The position numbers and the translations under genes were made by a program. 64,000 nt of DNA from Balanoglossus misakiensis (taxonomy: Eukaryota > Hemichordata), in contig CM082580.2 of the NCBI GenBank assembly GCA_040954595.2, positions 8,184,001-8,248,000 on the forward strand, read 5' to 3'. Shown one piece after another: positions 35,973 to 47,500 of the stretch (positions are counted from its first letter, which is position 1; every line of letters starts with the position of its first letter). The notes beneath the pieces were generated by a model. It saw nothing but the letters and a program-made list of their open reading frames with translations, searched no databases and had not been told where the DNA came from.

Positions 35973-38900
35973 ATGGAAGCCAACAAAGAAAATATTCCAA
36001 ACTTCCAGTATGGTCAGAATACCAGTTATGGTTTTGTGAAACCAAAGATACAGGTAAAGGAATAAAGCCATCTTTCTACTTTTGTCACTGATGTGTTTAT
36101 TAATAAATGTCTAATTCTTTGTGTATTGCATGCATTATTGTTTTGACAAGAATAACAAAATGTCATATGTTGACTTCATGGTGCATTTAAATGTGCTATG
36201 AACAGGCAAAAAAATGATTGTGTAGTTCTGGTAACTTGACCTGTCCTTAATGTTACCAGCCGACTGTAAACTTTTGGAAGCTAAGTAAACGTTAGTGAAT
36301 ATAATTTTTTTAGTCTTCCTGAAATGATCAAATTTAAGATCTAGAGGATAAATGTAGGGGGTTTACATCAACGTCACCATCTTAAAAAGGAACAAAAACA
36401 AAGACATCTAAAAATAAAAAAACATTTCCTTGCTTACCTACCCTATTTTTGAAAATGATGTTATTGAACCACGTGTATGCTTTTTTTTGCTTGACATGCA
36501 ATTACTAGTACAGTGTACATGTCATAAGGAAGTTTGATTTTTAAAAAAAATGTAGTTTCGAATGTTTGAGGGCGCTGTTTATAATGATCATTCACGAGAC
36601 TGTTCCTCCTCAATCCTGCCTCTCTCTGTTTTTTTTACCCTTTCAAGGGTCCATCAATTCAAGATTTTGATATTATCAAGCCAATCAGCAGAGGTGCTTT
36701 CGGGTAAGTCTGAAATTCATTTTTGATTTTTGGCAGAATTTACCAGGACGTTGGCAACATGCACAGTTGCGCCAAGTTACAGATGATGAATTACCCACAT
36801 CTACGGAGACAATTGTATAATGTTGTTTTTCTTTACTCAACAGGAAAGTCTTTCTTGGCAGGCACAAGGTTAAAGATAAACTTTTTGCCATCAAGTCCAT
36901 GAAGAAAGCTGACATGGTCCATAAGAATATGGTCCAACAAGGCAAGTCTAAAATTTATAAGCCTTAAAAGGTATTACGGTATTGGTGGAAAACTGCAATA
37001 AAGAGATATTCGCAAGGTGATTTCTAAACTATCGTTTTTCAAATTTTCATCGCTCAGTTTTATTTTGTGCACACAGTGATCGCGGAACGGGATGCCCTGG
37101 CTCTGTCCAAAAGTCCGTTTGTGGTTCAACTGTATTACTCAATCCAGACAGCTCAGACTATCTACCTGGTAAGTTGGCACTCTCAGCTTTATGATGTTGT
37201 GTATTGGATGAGCTGTTGTAATTACACCGGGAAGAAAGTAAATGGTTATGCAAAATTCGTGCATTACATGGATGATGAAAAAACACCTAATGTAAAGAAA
37301 AAAACTTTGATTTTCCCCATGACTGATTTGGAGACGTTGTTTCAACTATATTTCTTCAGGTAATGGAGTATCTGATCGGAGGGGACATCAAATCATTACT
37401 TCATATCTTTGGTTATTTCGACGAGGACATGGCTGTCATGTACATAGCCGAGGTCATAATGGCCTTAGAGTACCTCCACAGTCATGGCATTATTCATAGG
37501 TGAGTAAGGTCTTACAAGTGAAAATGACCAGCATTCAAGCCAAACTGACAAAGCATTACTAGTAAATCTGATGGCAGTGTACTGTACATGTGGTGTTTGG
37601 TTGCTCACATTTTTCCCTGTGTTTTTCTTGCAGAGATTTGAAACCAGACAATATGCTGATAGCTGACAATGGTCACATTAAATTGACTGATTTTGGTCTT
37701 TCTAGGATATCTCTGAACAGAAGTAAGTTTCCGAATAGATTATGTTGACTCATCTGGTGCACATACCACATTTTTCACAGCAAAGTAATGTAAGTGATAC
37801 AGAGGAAACAGAGACAGTGAATTGATTATGAATATTCTGTGTTCTATGGAAAACTTGGATTGGTCCAGTTATTTAGGTGCATCAGATATCACATTGCCTG
37901 TGTTTGTAAAGCAAAAAAGTGTGTCAATGTACATGGGAAACAACTGCGGTCTCTCTTGTAAGACATGACTAATCTGGTGATATGTTTCCTTGTTACAGAG
38001 ATTGGTATCACAGATTTGTTGAACACCCCCTCTGTCGGCAAACTGTCCAAGGCCAAGGATTATTACAGGACACCAGGACAGATTCTCTCTCTCACCAGTA
38101 CCCTTGCATTTGTAAGTATTGGATTTGAACTCAAAGCCGAACATAGAGTAGCATCTGGATAATTGATTCATGTTTTATGAGAAATGTTTCTTCCAACCCA
38201 GTTTAAAGATCTAATAAAAACTGCTGTTTATAAAGGGATTGGGGAAACTTTTTTCGTTCTAAGGTCTTTTTATAATCACATGTTCATACTACATTCCAGA
38301 ATATGCCTACAACTGATGAGAAAGACTCTAACTCAATGAAGGGGACTCCGCTTCACGGCTCCAGTTTCATGAAGAAAGCACCACATCAATTGGCCATGAG
38401 AAAGTCTGGCATTGAACTCTACGCATCGCCGGCGCTGAGCTGCTGCACCAGCGACGCCGACAGCGATCGTCGGAATAGTGTCGACTCCCAGAAGAGGTTT
38501 GAATCGGGGTTACTGGCTGGCGCGGAAGATAAACCCCAGCAGACTGTCTCCGAACGAACCGTTTCCGATTGCTGCCCCCGGAATGGCGAGAGCAGTGGGA
38601 GCAACTCCACAACAAGTGGCGAACTCCCCGATTCTATTGACTGCTGTATAGACGGGTGTGATAAGAAAGCGACTGGCTTTTACATTGGCGACAATGACGG
38701 TGGTGATGCTGGTAATGATGACGGTGTTGACGGAGATGACGATGGTGATTATGAAGATGATGATGACGACGACGATGATTTCGACACTCCAGCCACTCCG
38801 CGTTCCAGACTGTGTTCCTTGAGGATGGCTCCGCCCATTCTGAGCCTGACACCCAAATACGGCCAGACTCCGTCGTCGAGCGATTTGAGCTCAATCCCCT

Positions 38901-41900
38901 CTCAGACGAGCCTGCCGGGCATGTCCGGCGGTCAGGCCGCACTGAGGAGGAAAAATCAGGGCTTGCACAGAGATCTGCTCACTGCGAACAGACTCAAGTT
39001 ACAGAATTTTGACACTGAGCTGGGCTGCAGCTCGGATATGTTCAGCAGTGATGAGAGTTTCGAGGCGGCTAGCAAATATCTGGGCGACAAGGACTGTGAA
39101 AGCCCCTTGGGGGAAATTGTCTCTGTGGAGAGCAAGAAGGAAACGTGCGGCAAAGTGGTTTGCAATCCACTCCGATTTGGATGCGATTCGGATGATGAAA
39201 GTGCGACAAACGAGGTGATAGGCTGCGGGGGGCGTAAACGTAGTTTCGACTTCGTGGACCAGAGTCCCTTTCAGCCGGGCAAGCATTTTGGCCAGCCGCG
39301 GCAGAGGAGGAGCGTTTCGGATCAAGGCAGCACGGGTCTGACCATGGAGATCTTCGGCATGAACATCAACAGGCCGGCCTCGGCTCTGACGAACACTAGC
39401 GCCGCCGCCTCCTCCGACACCACTCCCCAGATACCGGCCCAGACGCACCACCCCAAGAACCGCAGGGGCTGTCCTCTGCAGAGGAGAAACTCCAGCAAGA
39501 ATCTCTTTGCCGCTGGGGAGAAAGGCAAAGCTGCTGCTAAACCCCGGGAAAATGCGAAGAATCACTTTAATCCAGGCTTGGTTTTCAAGAAGCCGGTATT
39601 TCGATGCCAGTCGTCGCCGCTTAAAACGTCAGAGAAGACCGACTCTATCCGCGACATGTCGCAAGTAAGTAAACTGTGCGACCCTGTCGATACAGGTATG
39701 TTTGATTGCTCCTTTGAAGAGAGGGACTCGCTCGACTTGTTGGAACTCAGCAATGACCAGTTGGATAACTTGGCTGCAGAGAGCAACGGAGGACTGAATA
39801 GCTGTGACAATTACGTGGAAGAGGATGGGCATAGACCGATTTGCGCCGATACTCCGATGGACAAATCGAGACACGAGAAATCGGTCGACAGTATCGAATT
39901 CTGCAATGAGAGTGCCGAGGAGAAATCTCTGAAGATAGAGGTGCCGAGAGACGCCGATCCGTCCGATCTGAGCACAGAGTACCATCCCCTCAACATCAGC
40001 ATGAAGGAGCTGTCCTTCGAAGACCCGAAGCACAACAGCGGCACCGCGGCGTCCCCCGCCAGCTCCTGCTTCGACGCGACGATGCTCTCGATCCCGGATG
40101 AAATCCGCAAAGGGAAACCGTGCGGCGTTTTGCCGAAAGACGGACACTTTGGAGGTGGCGCCCTGACGGCCATTCGGGAGAGCCCCATCCCGTCCAAGAA
40201 ACAGGGTGACCATGGCGATGACCGCCTGCCCAAGGTGGCCAGCTCCACCTTGGTGACGTTTGCAGAGAAACTGACCCAGCTGGTGCCCAGTCTGAATTCT
40301 TCTGGAATGGAGAAATCAGGCTACACGGCAAGTCTGGCAGATGCCAGTATGGCGTCTTCATCCGTCGGCTCCTTCCATTCCATGGCAACTCCAGGCATCT
40401 CCGGCAGAAGAAGTAAACATTCTTTTTCTGTAAGTAGTCAGAGATTTACAATGACTAGCTGTCACTTTCTAAAGAGGAGCTTTCTCTCTGCCATTCTTTC
40501 GATGCACTCTTTGACTGTTGTAAAAACCTTTTATCATGGTATTCATTAATTTACAACTGTTGCGTATATGTAATTGTTATGCTTTGTTCTCACGCGCAGA
40601 CCAAGTTTTTCACTCCGGGAAACCAGTCCCATCGTGAGCAGGCCAGGTACAGACCATTCTGCACTCCGGGCCACAACCAGCAGCCGCTGCGCACTCCAAA
40701 GTCCTGCAGGCGAGGTCCTGTAGTGGAAGAGCCCGGCAGGATACTGGGAACGCCCGATTACTTGGCTCCAGAGTTACTCCTGCAAAAGCCACACGGTAAG
40801 CCAGACCTGTCTGAGAGTGTTGAGGGGATGGAGATGCTTTTGTTTTTTTATCAGGTCCCATTTGGGCCATCCCAAGCAGAAAGGGGTCTTATGGGAGTGT
40901 GTTACTTATGACCATAAGACCTCTTTGTGCTTGGGATGGCCCATTCGGTATACATTGTACATGATACATATACCATTGCTGTGTCAGTGATGCAGTGTAC
41001 CCTTTAGACTGTTGCTCTAAGTAGTCAAAACCAGTCAATCCAGCCATGGAACAATTTTTCTCCTCCACAAACCCAGCACTGACTGATTCATGTTATATTC
41101 TCTTCCCTCTGTAGGTAAGGAGGTAGACTGGTGGGCACTTGGTGTCTGCTTCTTTGAGTTCCTCACAGGCATACCACCATTCAATGATCAAACCCCGGAT
41201 CTTGTCTTTCAAAATATTCTCAACAGAGGTGAGTCATCCTGGCTGTCTCGTGCACTGATCTGACAAAAAAAAAGTTTCTTTTGGGGGAGTTGTGACCTTT
41301 GGTGATTGTGTAGTTAAGGAGATGAGTTGTTTTCAAACAAAAATTTATATTTTTTTCTCTCAGATCTATACTGAACTACAAACATTTATTCGTACATTTT
41401 GAATATTGTATTTTAGACATTCCCTGGCCTGAGGAGGAAGAATCCCTTTCAAGCAATTCCCAGAATGCAATTGATATTCTGTTGAACCTTGACCCAGGTC
41501 AAAGAGCAGGAACTCTGGGTAGGTCACCGCATCATGTGTTTTTACTCCTACATAGCCTGATGAAAGGAGGCAATTTTGCAGAGTGTGAGATGTACCGTAA
41601 GATTTTTGAGAACCTGGATTGTAGCGTTGAACGCTGATTATTTGTGTGTTTTATCATTTCTGACGACAGAATTGAAGAAACACGGTTTATTTGCCAACAT
41701 TGACTGGGCTCACATCCATGAGAAAACGGCACCTTTTGTGCCAAATCCCGATGATGCAACTGACACTTCCTATTTTGAAGGTATGTGGCTTGCTTTTTAC
41801 ATAAATTATGCATACTTTATACTTTACACATTTCTTTTTGAGGTCCTGGTCATTTGAATTTTTGTCTGTCATCAGTTTTAATACTAATCTCTATTTATCA

Positions 41901-42003
41901 CTCCAGTTTTATCAATAATTTTCTCATTTTTTCCTTCATCTTATTTATTTTTGCAGCCCGAAATAACATGCAGAATCTTCAGGTATCTGCAATTGATCTT
42001 TGA
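35973..42003 (+). CDS. MASTL: MASTL / Greatwall mitotic Ser/Thr kinase
   Basis: Thirteen coding exons: 35973-36053, 36648-36703, 36844-36941, 37077-37168, 37360-37499, 37634-37722, 37999-38111, 38300-40429, 40600-40795, 41115-41228, 41417-41518, 41670-41780 and 41957-42003, giving 1,122 residues. It is an AGC-family kinase: glycine loop SRGAFGKVF (41-49), catalytic Lys63 in FAIK, HRDLKPDN (155-162), DFG (175-177). The activation segment is interrupted by a very long insert, and the kinase resumes at GTPDYLAPE (983-991), WWALGV and TGIPPFND. The C-tail ends [16 protein letters not shown], keeping the tail Ser. The split activation loop is unique to Greatwall, which phosphorylates ENSA/ARPP19 so that they inhibit PP2A-B55 at mitotic entry. 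The human protein has about 880 residues; the excess is the insert. The exon 3 donor is GC (AAG|GCAAGT). AATAAA at about 42252 may be the poly(A) signal. Confidence 0.97.
38697..38793 (+). other. MASTL: Acidic Asp/Gly tract in MASTL insert
   Basis: Within the 2.1 kb exon 8 a GATGAC-type simple repeat encodes about 30 residues rich in Asp and Gly, ending in an almost pure Asp/Glu run before FDTPATP. It lies in the non-conserved middle region and probably arose by triplet expansion; its DNA is prone to length variation. Confidence 0.8.
40863..40943. repeat. Hairpin (short foldback/MITE-like) in MASTL intron 9
   Basis: TGGGCCATCCCAAGCA at 40863 onward and its complement TGCTTGGGATGGCCCA ending at 40943 bound arms of about 33 bp with three or so mismatches, around a loop of 16 bases. 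A MITE relic or structured intron element are both possible. Confidence 0.7.
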
Positions 42004-42795
42004 GGATGCAGTGTCCACCACACCAAACGAGTATTTTTTGTTATTTTTGATCATGTGTTGGTTTTGAAAACCAAATGTATTGGTGCTAGCATGCCCCTGG
42101 TAGAGCAGGAACTGATTTTGAATTTTGCAATGAACTTGAATTACTGTAAAACTGCTGCAAGAATTTACACACATCATGTGCATTCTATTATTTAAACCTT
42201 GGAAGTATTTTTTGCTATTTTTGGAATTCCCAAACTGAATTCGTTTTAAGGGAATAAAGCAGAAGCCATTTTGAATATTTTTGTCTGTTTGTAGTTGTTT
42301 ATTTCTGTAGAAGTGTCCATGTTGACAAATATGGGCCCTTAAGATTCTGTTGTTTCCCATAACTATTTGTATATTCTTTCTATGTTTGAAATGTTTGCCT
42401 TTACTGTGCCTAGACAAGTTTTGATCAAATTTGTTTTATTATAACATAATATACAGCCCATATACAGTGGGCTGTCTTAAAATTATGTACAATGCAGATC
42501 ACGGTACAGGTAACGTTTTGTGAAAATTCTTGTATTTTAATACCACTCTGTGCGGCAGTAGGACTTCCTCAATATATATGTACAAGTCTTCAATTATGAT
42601 GTACAGTACTTCTTGTGACATTCACAAAGTCTTTCAGGATACACATGATACATGTGTTTAATAGTGCTGTCTCCTAACAAGAAATGAAACTCAACCCTGA
42701 TTAATCCAATTTTTTTCACAAGTTTGATCCACATGGATGACAGGGGTCAATTCTGACTATACACTTTGAAGTTAGAACTGCAGATCCCAAAAACA
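42004..42795. other. Tail-to-tail intergenic spacer, MASTL / HIKESHI
   Basis: Shared 3' region of two convergent genes, 792 bp from stop to stop. It is AT-rich and contains AATAAA near 42252 on the plus strand (MASTL) and TTTATT near 42434 (possible HIKESHI signal on the minus strand). If both signals are used, the two 3' UTRs do not overlap. Confidence 0.5.
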
Positions 42796-43838
42796 TTAGC
42801 TTTTCCAAAAATTGGGATTCAGCTGAAGCCTCCTTTGGAAGTTGGTGAACCACTTCTTGAGGGCGCTGCTCGGCACGAAAGTTTCGTCCGGCTGCGGCAC
42901 CATCTGCGACTGGGTCACCGCGAAGGAGGAGGCGTAGTTGTAAAAGTTCTCCAACATCTTGGTGGTGAATTCGGTGAAGCTGTCCACTGAAGATGCCTGG
43001 CGGTGTGAAAAGATGACAAGACATAATTTCCTCTCTGCTTTCAATGGTCAACAGGGTGTTATTTGGTAGCCTAGGTGTTGATGATATAACTTAGGGAGTG
43101 AGTAACCATACATACAATTTACATACATGCATATAGTACCTCACCTGTACCCCAGCAGCCGGTGTCTGTTGCACTATGCTGCTCAACGGTTCCACCGAGA
43201 TCCCTATCTGGGAAATAGTGTTGCTCTGAAAGTTGGACTGTGCGGCCATAATGCCGAAAGGACCGGATTTGATCATATCCTCTGCAAGAGATGCATAGTT
43301 ACAGAACAATAAAAAAAATTCATATGATTAAAAGCCAAATGTAGGCTTAAGTGCCACACATAGCTGTCACTTTGAAATGTGATGCCGTCATATTGTCATA
43401 GAAAGGAAACAGACCTGGCTTGATTTTTGTGACCTTGAAAATTGCACTTGGCTTTTGGTTGGAGATGTGACCGAGTAGCTGCCACTGGGGGCCCTCTGGG
43501 CTGGGCCAACTGAAGAAGACGGAACCGCCATAGCCGTCCGGAAAGGGTACAGTACCAAGGAGGAACACTACCACATGATTGATGTTCTCCGTGTTCTCAA
43601 TGTTAAATACAAAATGCGTCTGGTCAATCTGCTGTGCCTCCGTTTGAATCTGTGAGTAAAATATATTAACAAACGGAATGATGAAATTGAAATATATGAA
43701 GTAATGTACATCATTACTCGCGTTTCCCATCAACCACGCATGATAGAAGAGAAGGTTCAAGAACAACATCAACTTTCAAGTTGGTATGTGAATTATTCCT
43801 TTACTTACAAGTCTGCCCGACACGATGCATCCGAACAT
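42796..43838 (-). CDS. HIKESHI: HIKESHI, heat-shock nuclear import factor for Hsp70
   Basis: Exons 43809-43838, 43415-43649, 43145-43281 and 42796-42996 join in frame to 200 residues (human 197). The N-terminus [10 protein letters not shown], the segment [45 protein letters not shown] and the C-terminal half with [21 protein letters not shown] and [13 protein letters not shown] are diagnostic. Hikeshi is a dimeric carrier that binds FG-nucleoporins and ATP-bound Hsp70 and takes Hsp70 into the nucleus on heat stress. It is head-to-head with FAM199X (ATG to ATG 728 bp apart) and convergent with MASTL. The exon 2 donor (CAG|GTCTGT) is weak but keeps phase. Confidence 0.97.
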
Positions 43839-44566
43839 GGCCAGTGACTCTGGTCCTCACACCATCCACAAGTTTACGTGTAGTTTAATAGACTGACTGT
43901 ACATTCGTACGTAAACAGTGTTCTGCTAAATTACTTCCGGGTTTATGTGACCTTTCACCGTTGACCTATGATCTGGTGGGCGCGGGGCACGCACGATTCA
44001 TCGATGGCAGGGTTTCGTTGTTTTTCAATGTATTTTTTTCGCCGTTCTGGTCGTTTGAATGAAAAATAAACTACTGTATAGTCCAAATGATCTACCCATT
44101 TGTTATTTCCCCTCGCTCTCTCAAGGTCACCTTCAAAACTGAAACGCGTTGCGATCTGGCGGGTAAAAGACGTCGATAGGATTGGTCGCACTCATTACAC
44201 ACGTGTTCACCGTGGCAACCTTGGATGGCTTCGTAACAGCATTTTTTATTTGGTATCACCATGTCAGCCACACCCACTTGTGGCTTATCACGGAGGGATT
44301 CACCAATCACATTAGCCGGTCTATTATGGCGCTCATGCTAATGAGATGCCCGTGTGACGTATGATGCGGCATCTACCACATTCTATTGTCCCGCAATTTC
44401 CCGGTCCACGTTGAGAGTATAGGGTGAATGTATGGCGTGTAATTTTTACGATAAACGCGTATAACTGTGAATTCTAGCAATACCAGTTACTGTCTACATA
44501 CTGCAACTTACTAAGTCGTTATTGGAACGAATTCAAGGCCGGGTTAGGCCGGAAAATAGGCTAAAA
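43839..44566. promoter_or_regulatory. Shared HIKESHI / FAM199X head-to-head promoter region
   Basis: 728 bp between two divergent start codons, with CpG-richer patches (43970-44000, 44040-44180, 44310-44380) and no TATA box near either end. This arrangement is typical of a bidirectional housekeeping promoter. No open frame here looks coding. Individual factor sites are not assigned. Confidence 0.5.
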
Positions 44567-47500
44567 ATGATTGCCGAATCCAGCGTTACGCTATCGAGGT
44601 GAGTTCCATACGGTCACACGCCTGCATTTTCGCTCGTTTGCATATGCAGGTCGACAATTTCTCGCACTGCTTCTTGTACGTTCTTGATAGAAATGAAGAT
44701 TAACCTTGTTTTCTAGCAGTACGTTCCGGTTTCAATTTCACGTTCGACAAATAGGTGTTTGACTGTCTCTTTTCGGATCGTCCTCGGGGTTGTCAGAAAC
44801 CGGAAGCCGAGTATGGACTGAGTCATTTTCTCTGCATGCCCCTTTGGGGTCGTGTGAATCTCATTTGCACCCAGTCGATAGTCGTCAGCTGTTTCACTAA
44901 TTATAATGCCTCCTGTACTATCTCAACAGAATAAAATGCAACGCTTTGTCTCTAACATTATCACTCATATGCAGCTTTTTATTGAACATATGTGCATTGG
45001 TCTTGTTTACACGACTCCTTCCCTTTCAATGAAATGAACACGAGAAAAACATCGACGTGGCGAGAATGTCTGAAAAAAAGCCCATTGAAATCGAGTCGTG
45101 GCTGGTCATGCAGTCCAGTTGGCGGGACACCAGCCCCGCTATTTGCTTAGAATTCCGTCAGCAACACAGCAGACGAGCTGCAGCGATAAATTCCGCTCAA
45201 AAGTCGTTCAATTACAACAAACCCCCTCGCGTATGTCTGCCTAGACTGAGAACCCCACCCCCTGTCTGGGTTCAACTTTGCTCTGCAGAGCTGGAGAGTG
45301 CAGTTCGTTTCGATATCGAGCGAACCAACCCGTGGCCGCCCACATGTGACACATGCAACGACGGAACGTGACTCTGGTTAAATATTATTACGTTGTCATT
45401 GGTGTAGACACTAGCTCGCCCGCAGTCGACTTACGAAATGTTATCAAATGGGCGTTATTCCCACGACTTTGTCTCGAATGGAACTGGCGGGGAATCCTTA
45501 GTGGCTTCTTGAGCTCCCATATGCCAAGGTCAATGCGGTCAATGTCAAAGCATGGCTGCACTTCTCTCTGTTGACACATATCACATGTATGACCGGCCAA
45601 TAGCATTGTAGCAGCTATTTCAATATTGCACACTTGAAATTACAAATTCAGTGTTATCAAGCTGCAATTACACTCCTTTCTAATGTCTCTCTTATTCTCT
45701 CGTTGCAGCAGTCCATGGAATATCGAACCACTGTTTTCCAAGGAACACCAGGCAGAATTTTTCAATAAGTACATCGCACCATGTGGAAGTAACGTTGACA
45801 TGGACATAACTGCAATTGAAGCAGAAATAGAAAGGTAGGAACTAGGATTCTGTGATGCCACTGTCTCAAAAGACAAAAACATTGCATATTTATAAATTCA
45901 TAATAGACTGTTATGTGTAGATTTTGATGTTTCTTCTAGCTTTCAAAGTACTGCCCTCGCAACATGTCAAGACAGAGCACACTTGTCCTTTTCGATGTTA
46001 AGCCAGACATAACCTTGTTGCATATTGAGTGTAAATTCATGACATAATAATTTTTTTCCAACTTAATATTCCTGTGATGAATTGCACAGCAAAAGGTAGC
46101 AGACCAAATATGGCTTTGAATTTATTTGTTTGCGGATTTGTGTCAACTCTGACATTCAGATTCTCTGCGAGTCCTTTTTTTGTTGCAATTAGCTTCGTGA
46201 TCCAGTTGATTAGATCGGCCTCAAGACCTGTTTTGGTATTTTATTAGCTTGATTTGTGCGACAAGAAGGGTAATGTAGTTGCCCCACCCTGTTATATAAG
46301 CACCCGGTAATTTCTGAGGAAGTGAGTGGGTCTTGTATCCTGTTCATGTACAAACCACAAAGAACTGAAATCAAGAATGCCACGTTGGATGTTTTGAATT
46401 CTTCCCTGCTGTAAAATTCCCGACATTCCTCAACAATCATAAATGATCATACACCTTATTAATTTTCTATGGACCCTGCGAATCATTTATCGACATCGCA
46501 AGCTCTTAAACTGGGGTCAGGGGTCGGAATGGCTACTGATTCATTCTGAGTGACTTCATGTGGTTTAAAATTTAATGCGTTAGTCAGGTACTCGAATCTT
46601 ATATTATGTGCATTTTGTGTAGGTCTAGCACCAGGTGAAATATAACATAAGCACATCTTGTGCATGCTAGTACCAGTGTTGTACATTTTGGCATTTGCAA
46701 TTCAAGTTCCGATTGCATGGACAATGTCAATGATATTTTTATCAAAGCCACACTTTTTCTGTACATGAGGATACGTAAATAGCTACGTATTGTTATGGCC
46801 GAGTTTAGTTGCTATGGTAACTGAAAATACACAGTAGAGCATTTGGCGAGGTTTCAATAAATGACTTGGAAATAGTAGCAGGCAGTAATTGTGTCTGTCC
46901 AGGAAAAAAAAAAATTAATTCCAGGAATTTCTATAGCACAAGAATGTAAGTGACGACAAGGAAATATGCTATATAGCCATGGCGTGAAGCATTACTGTTT
47001 TTGCTGATGCAACGTAATAAATTATCCAACATGCTGTCTTCTTTTGCTTGACATAAATATAACTTACCCCTTTGAGGGACGATGTTATGATTTAAAAAAA
47101 TTGAATATCATGAATTGCTTTCCAGGGTAAAAAGCCACAAGGAGGCAGCACAGTCCTTGAAGATATCAGGTTCATCGTGTTCTGGGAGTGTGGCCAGCTC
47201 TGAATGCAGTGATGATGCGTTTATTGATGTGGTGGACGTGCAGAGTGACGATCTGTTTAGTTCTTCTGATAACGACTACATCTCGCATTCCATATTGAAC
47301 ATCCTAGATGAAGGAAGTATCACAGGTAAGAGAGGATAGACCGGTGCCTGTTGCTAAAATTTGTTGTTGATTTTTACGACTGTTTTAGCTCTTCTGGTTA
47401 CAGAAATATAATATCAGTATGATATCAGTCACTTAAAAACTAGATTTATTGCTTCTGTTCATTGTATTTTTTTTAAATATTTTTTTCAGTGTGAAAGTGA

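Noticed and set aside
38999-40388. Several minus-strand open frames of 130-194 codons
   Set aside because: All lie antisense to the 2.1 kb MASTL exon and have no splice context or recognisable motif.
45057-45363. 104-codon plus-strand frame considered as the first exon of FAM199X
   Set aside because: The ATG exon at 44567-44598 has a clean GTGAGT donor in the right phase for exon 2. The 104-codon frame ends in a stop with no usable donor and lies inside intron 1.
46809-46822. X-box-like GTTGCTATGGTAAC in FAM199X intron 2
   Set aside because: A reasonable motif match, but a lone site deep in an intron with no promoter nearby is weak evidence of function.
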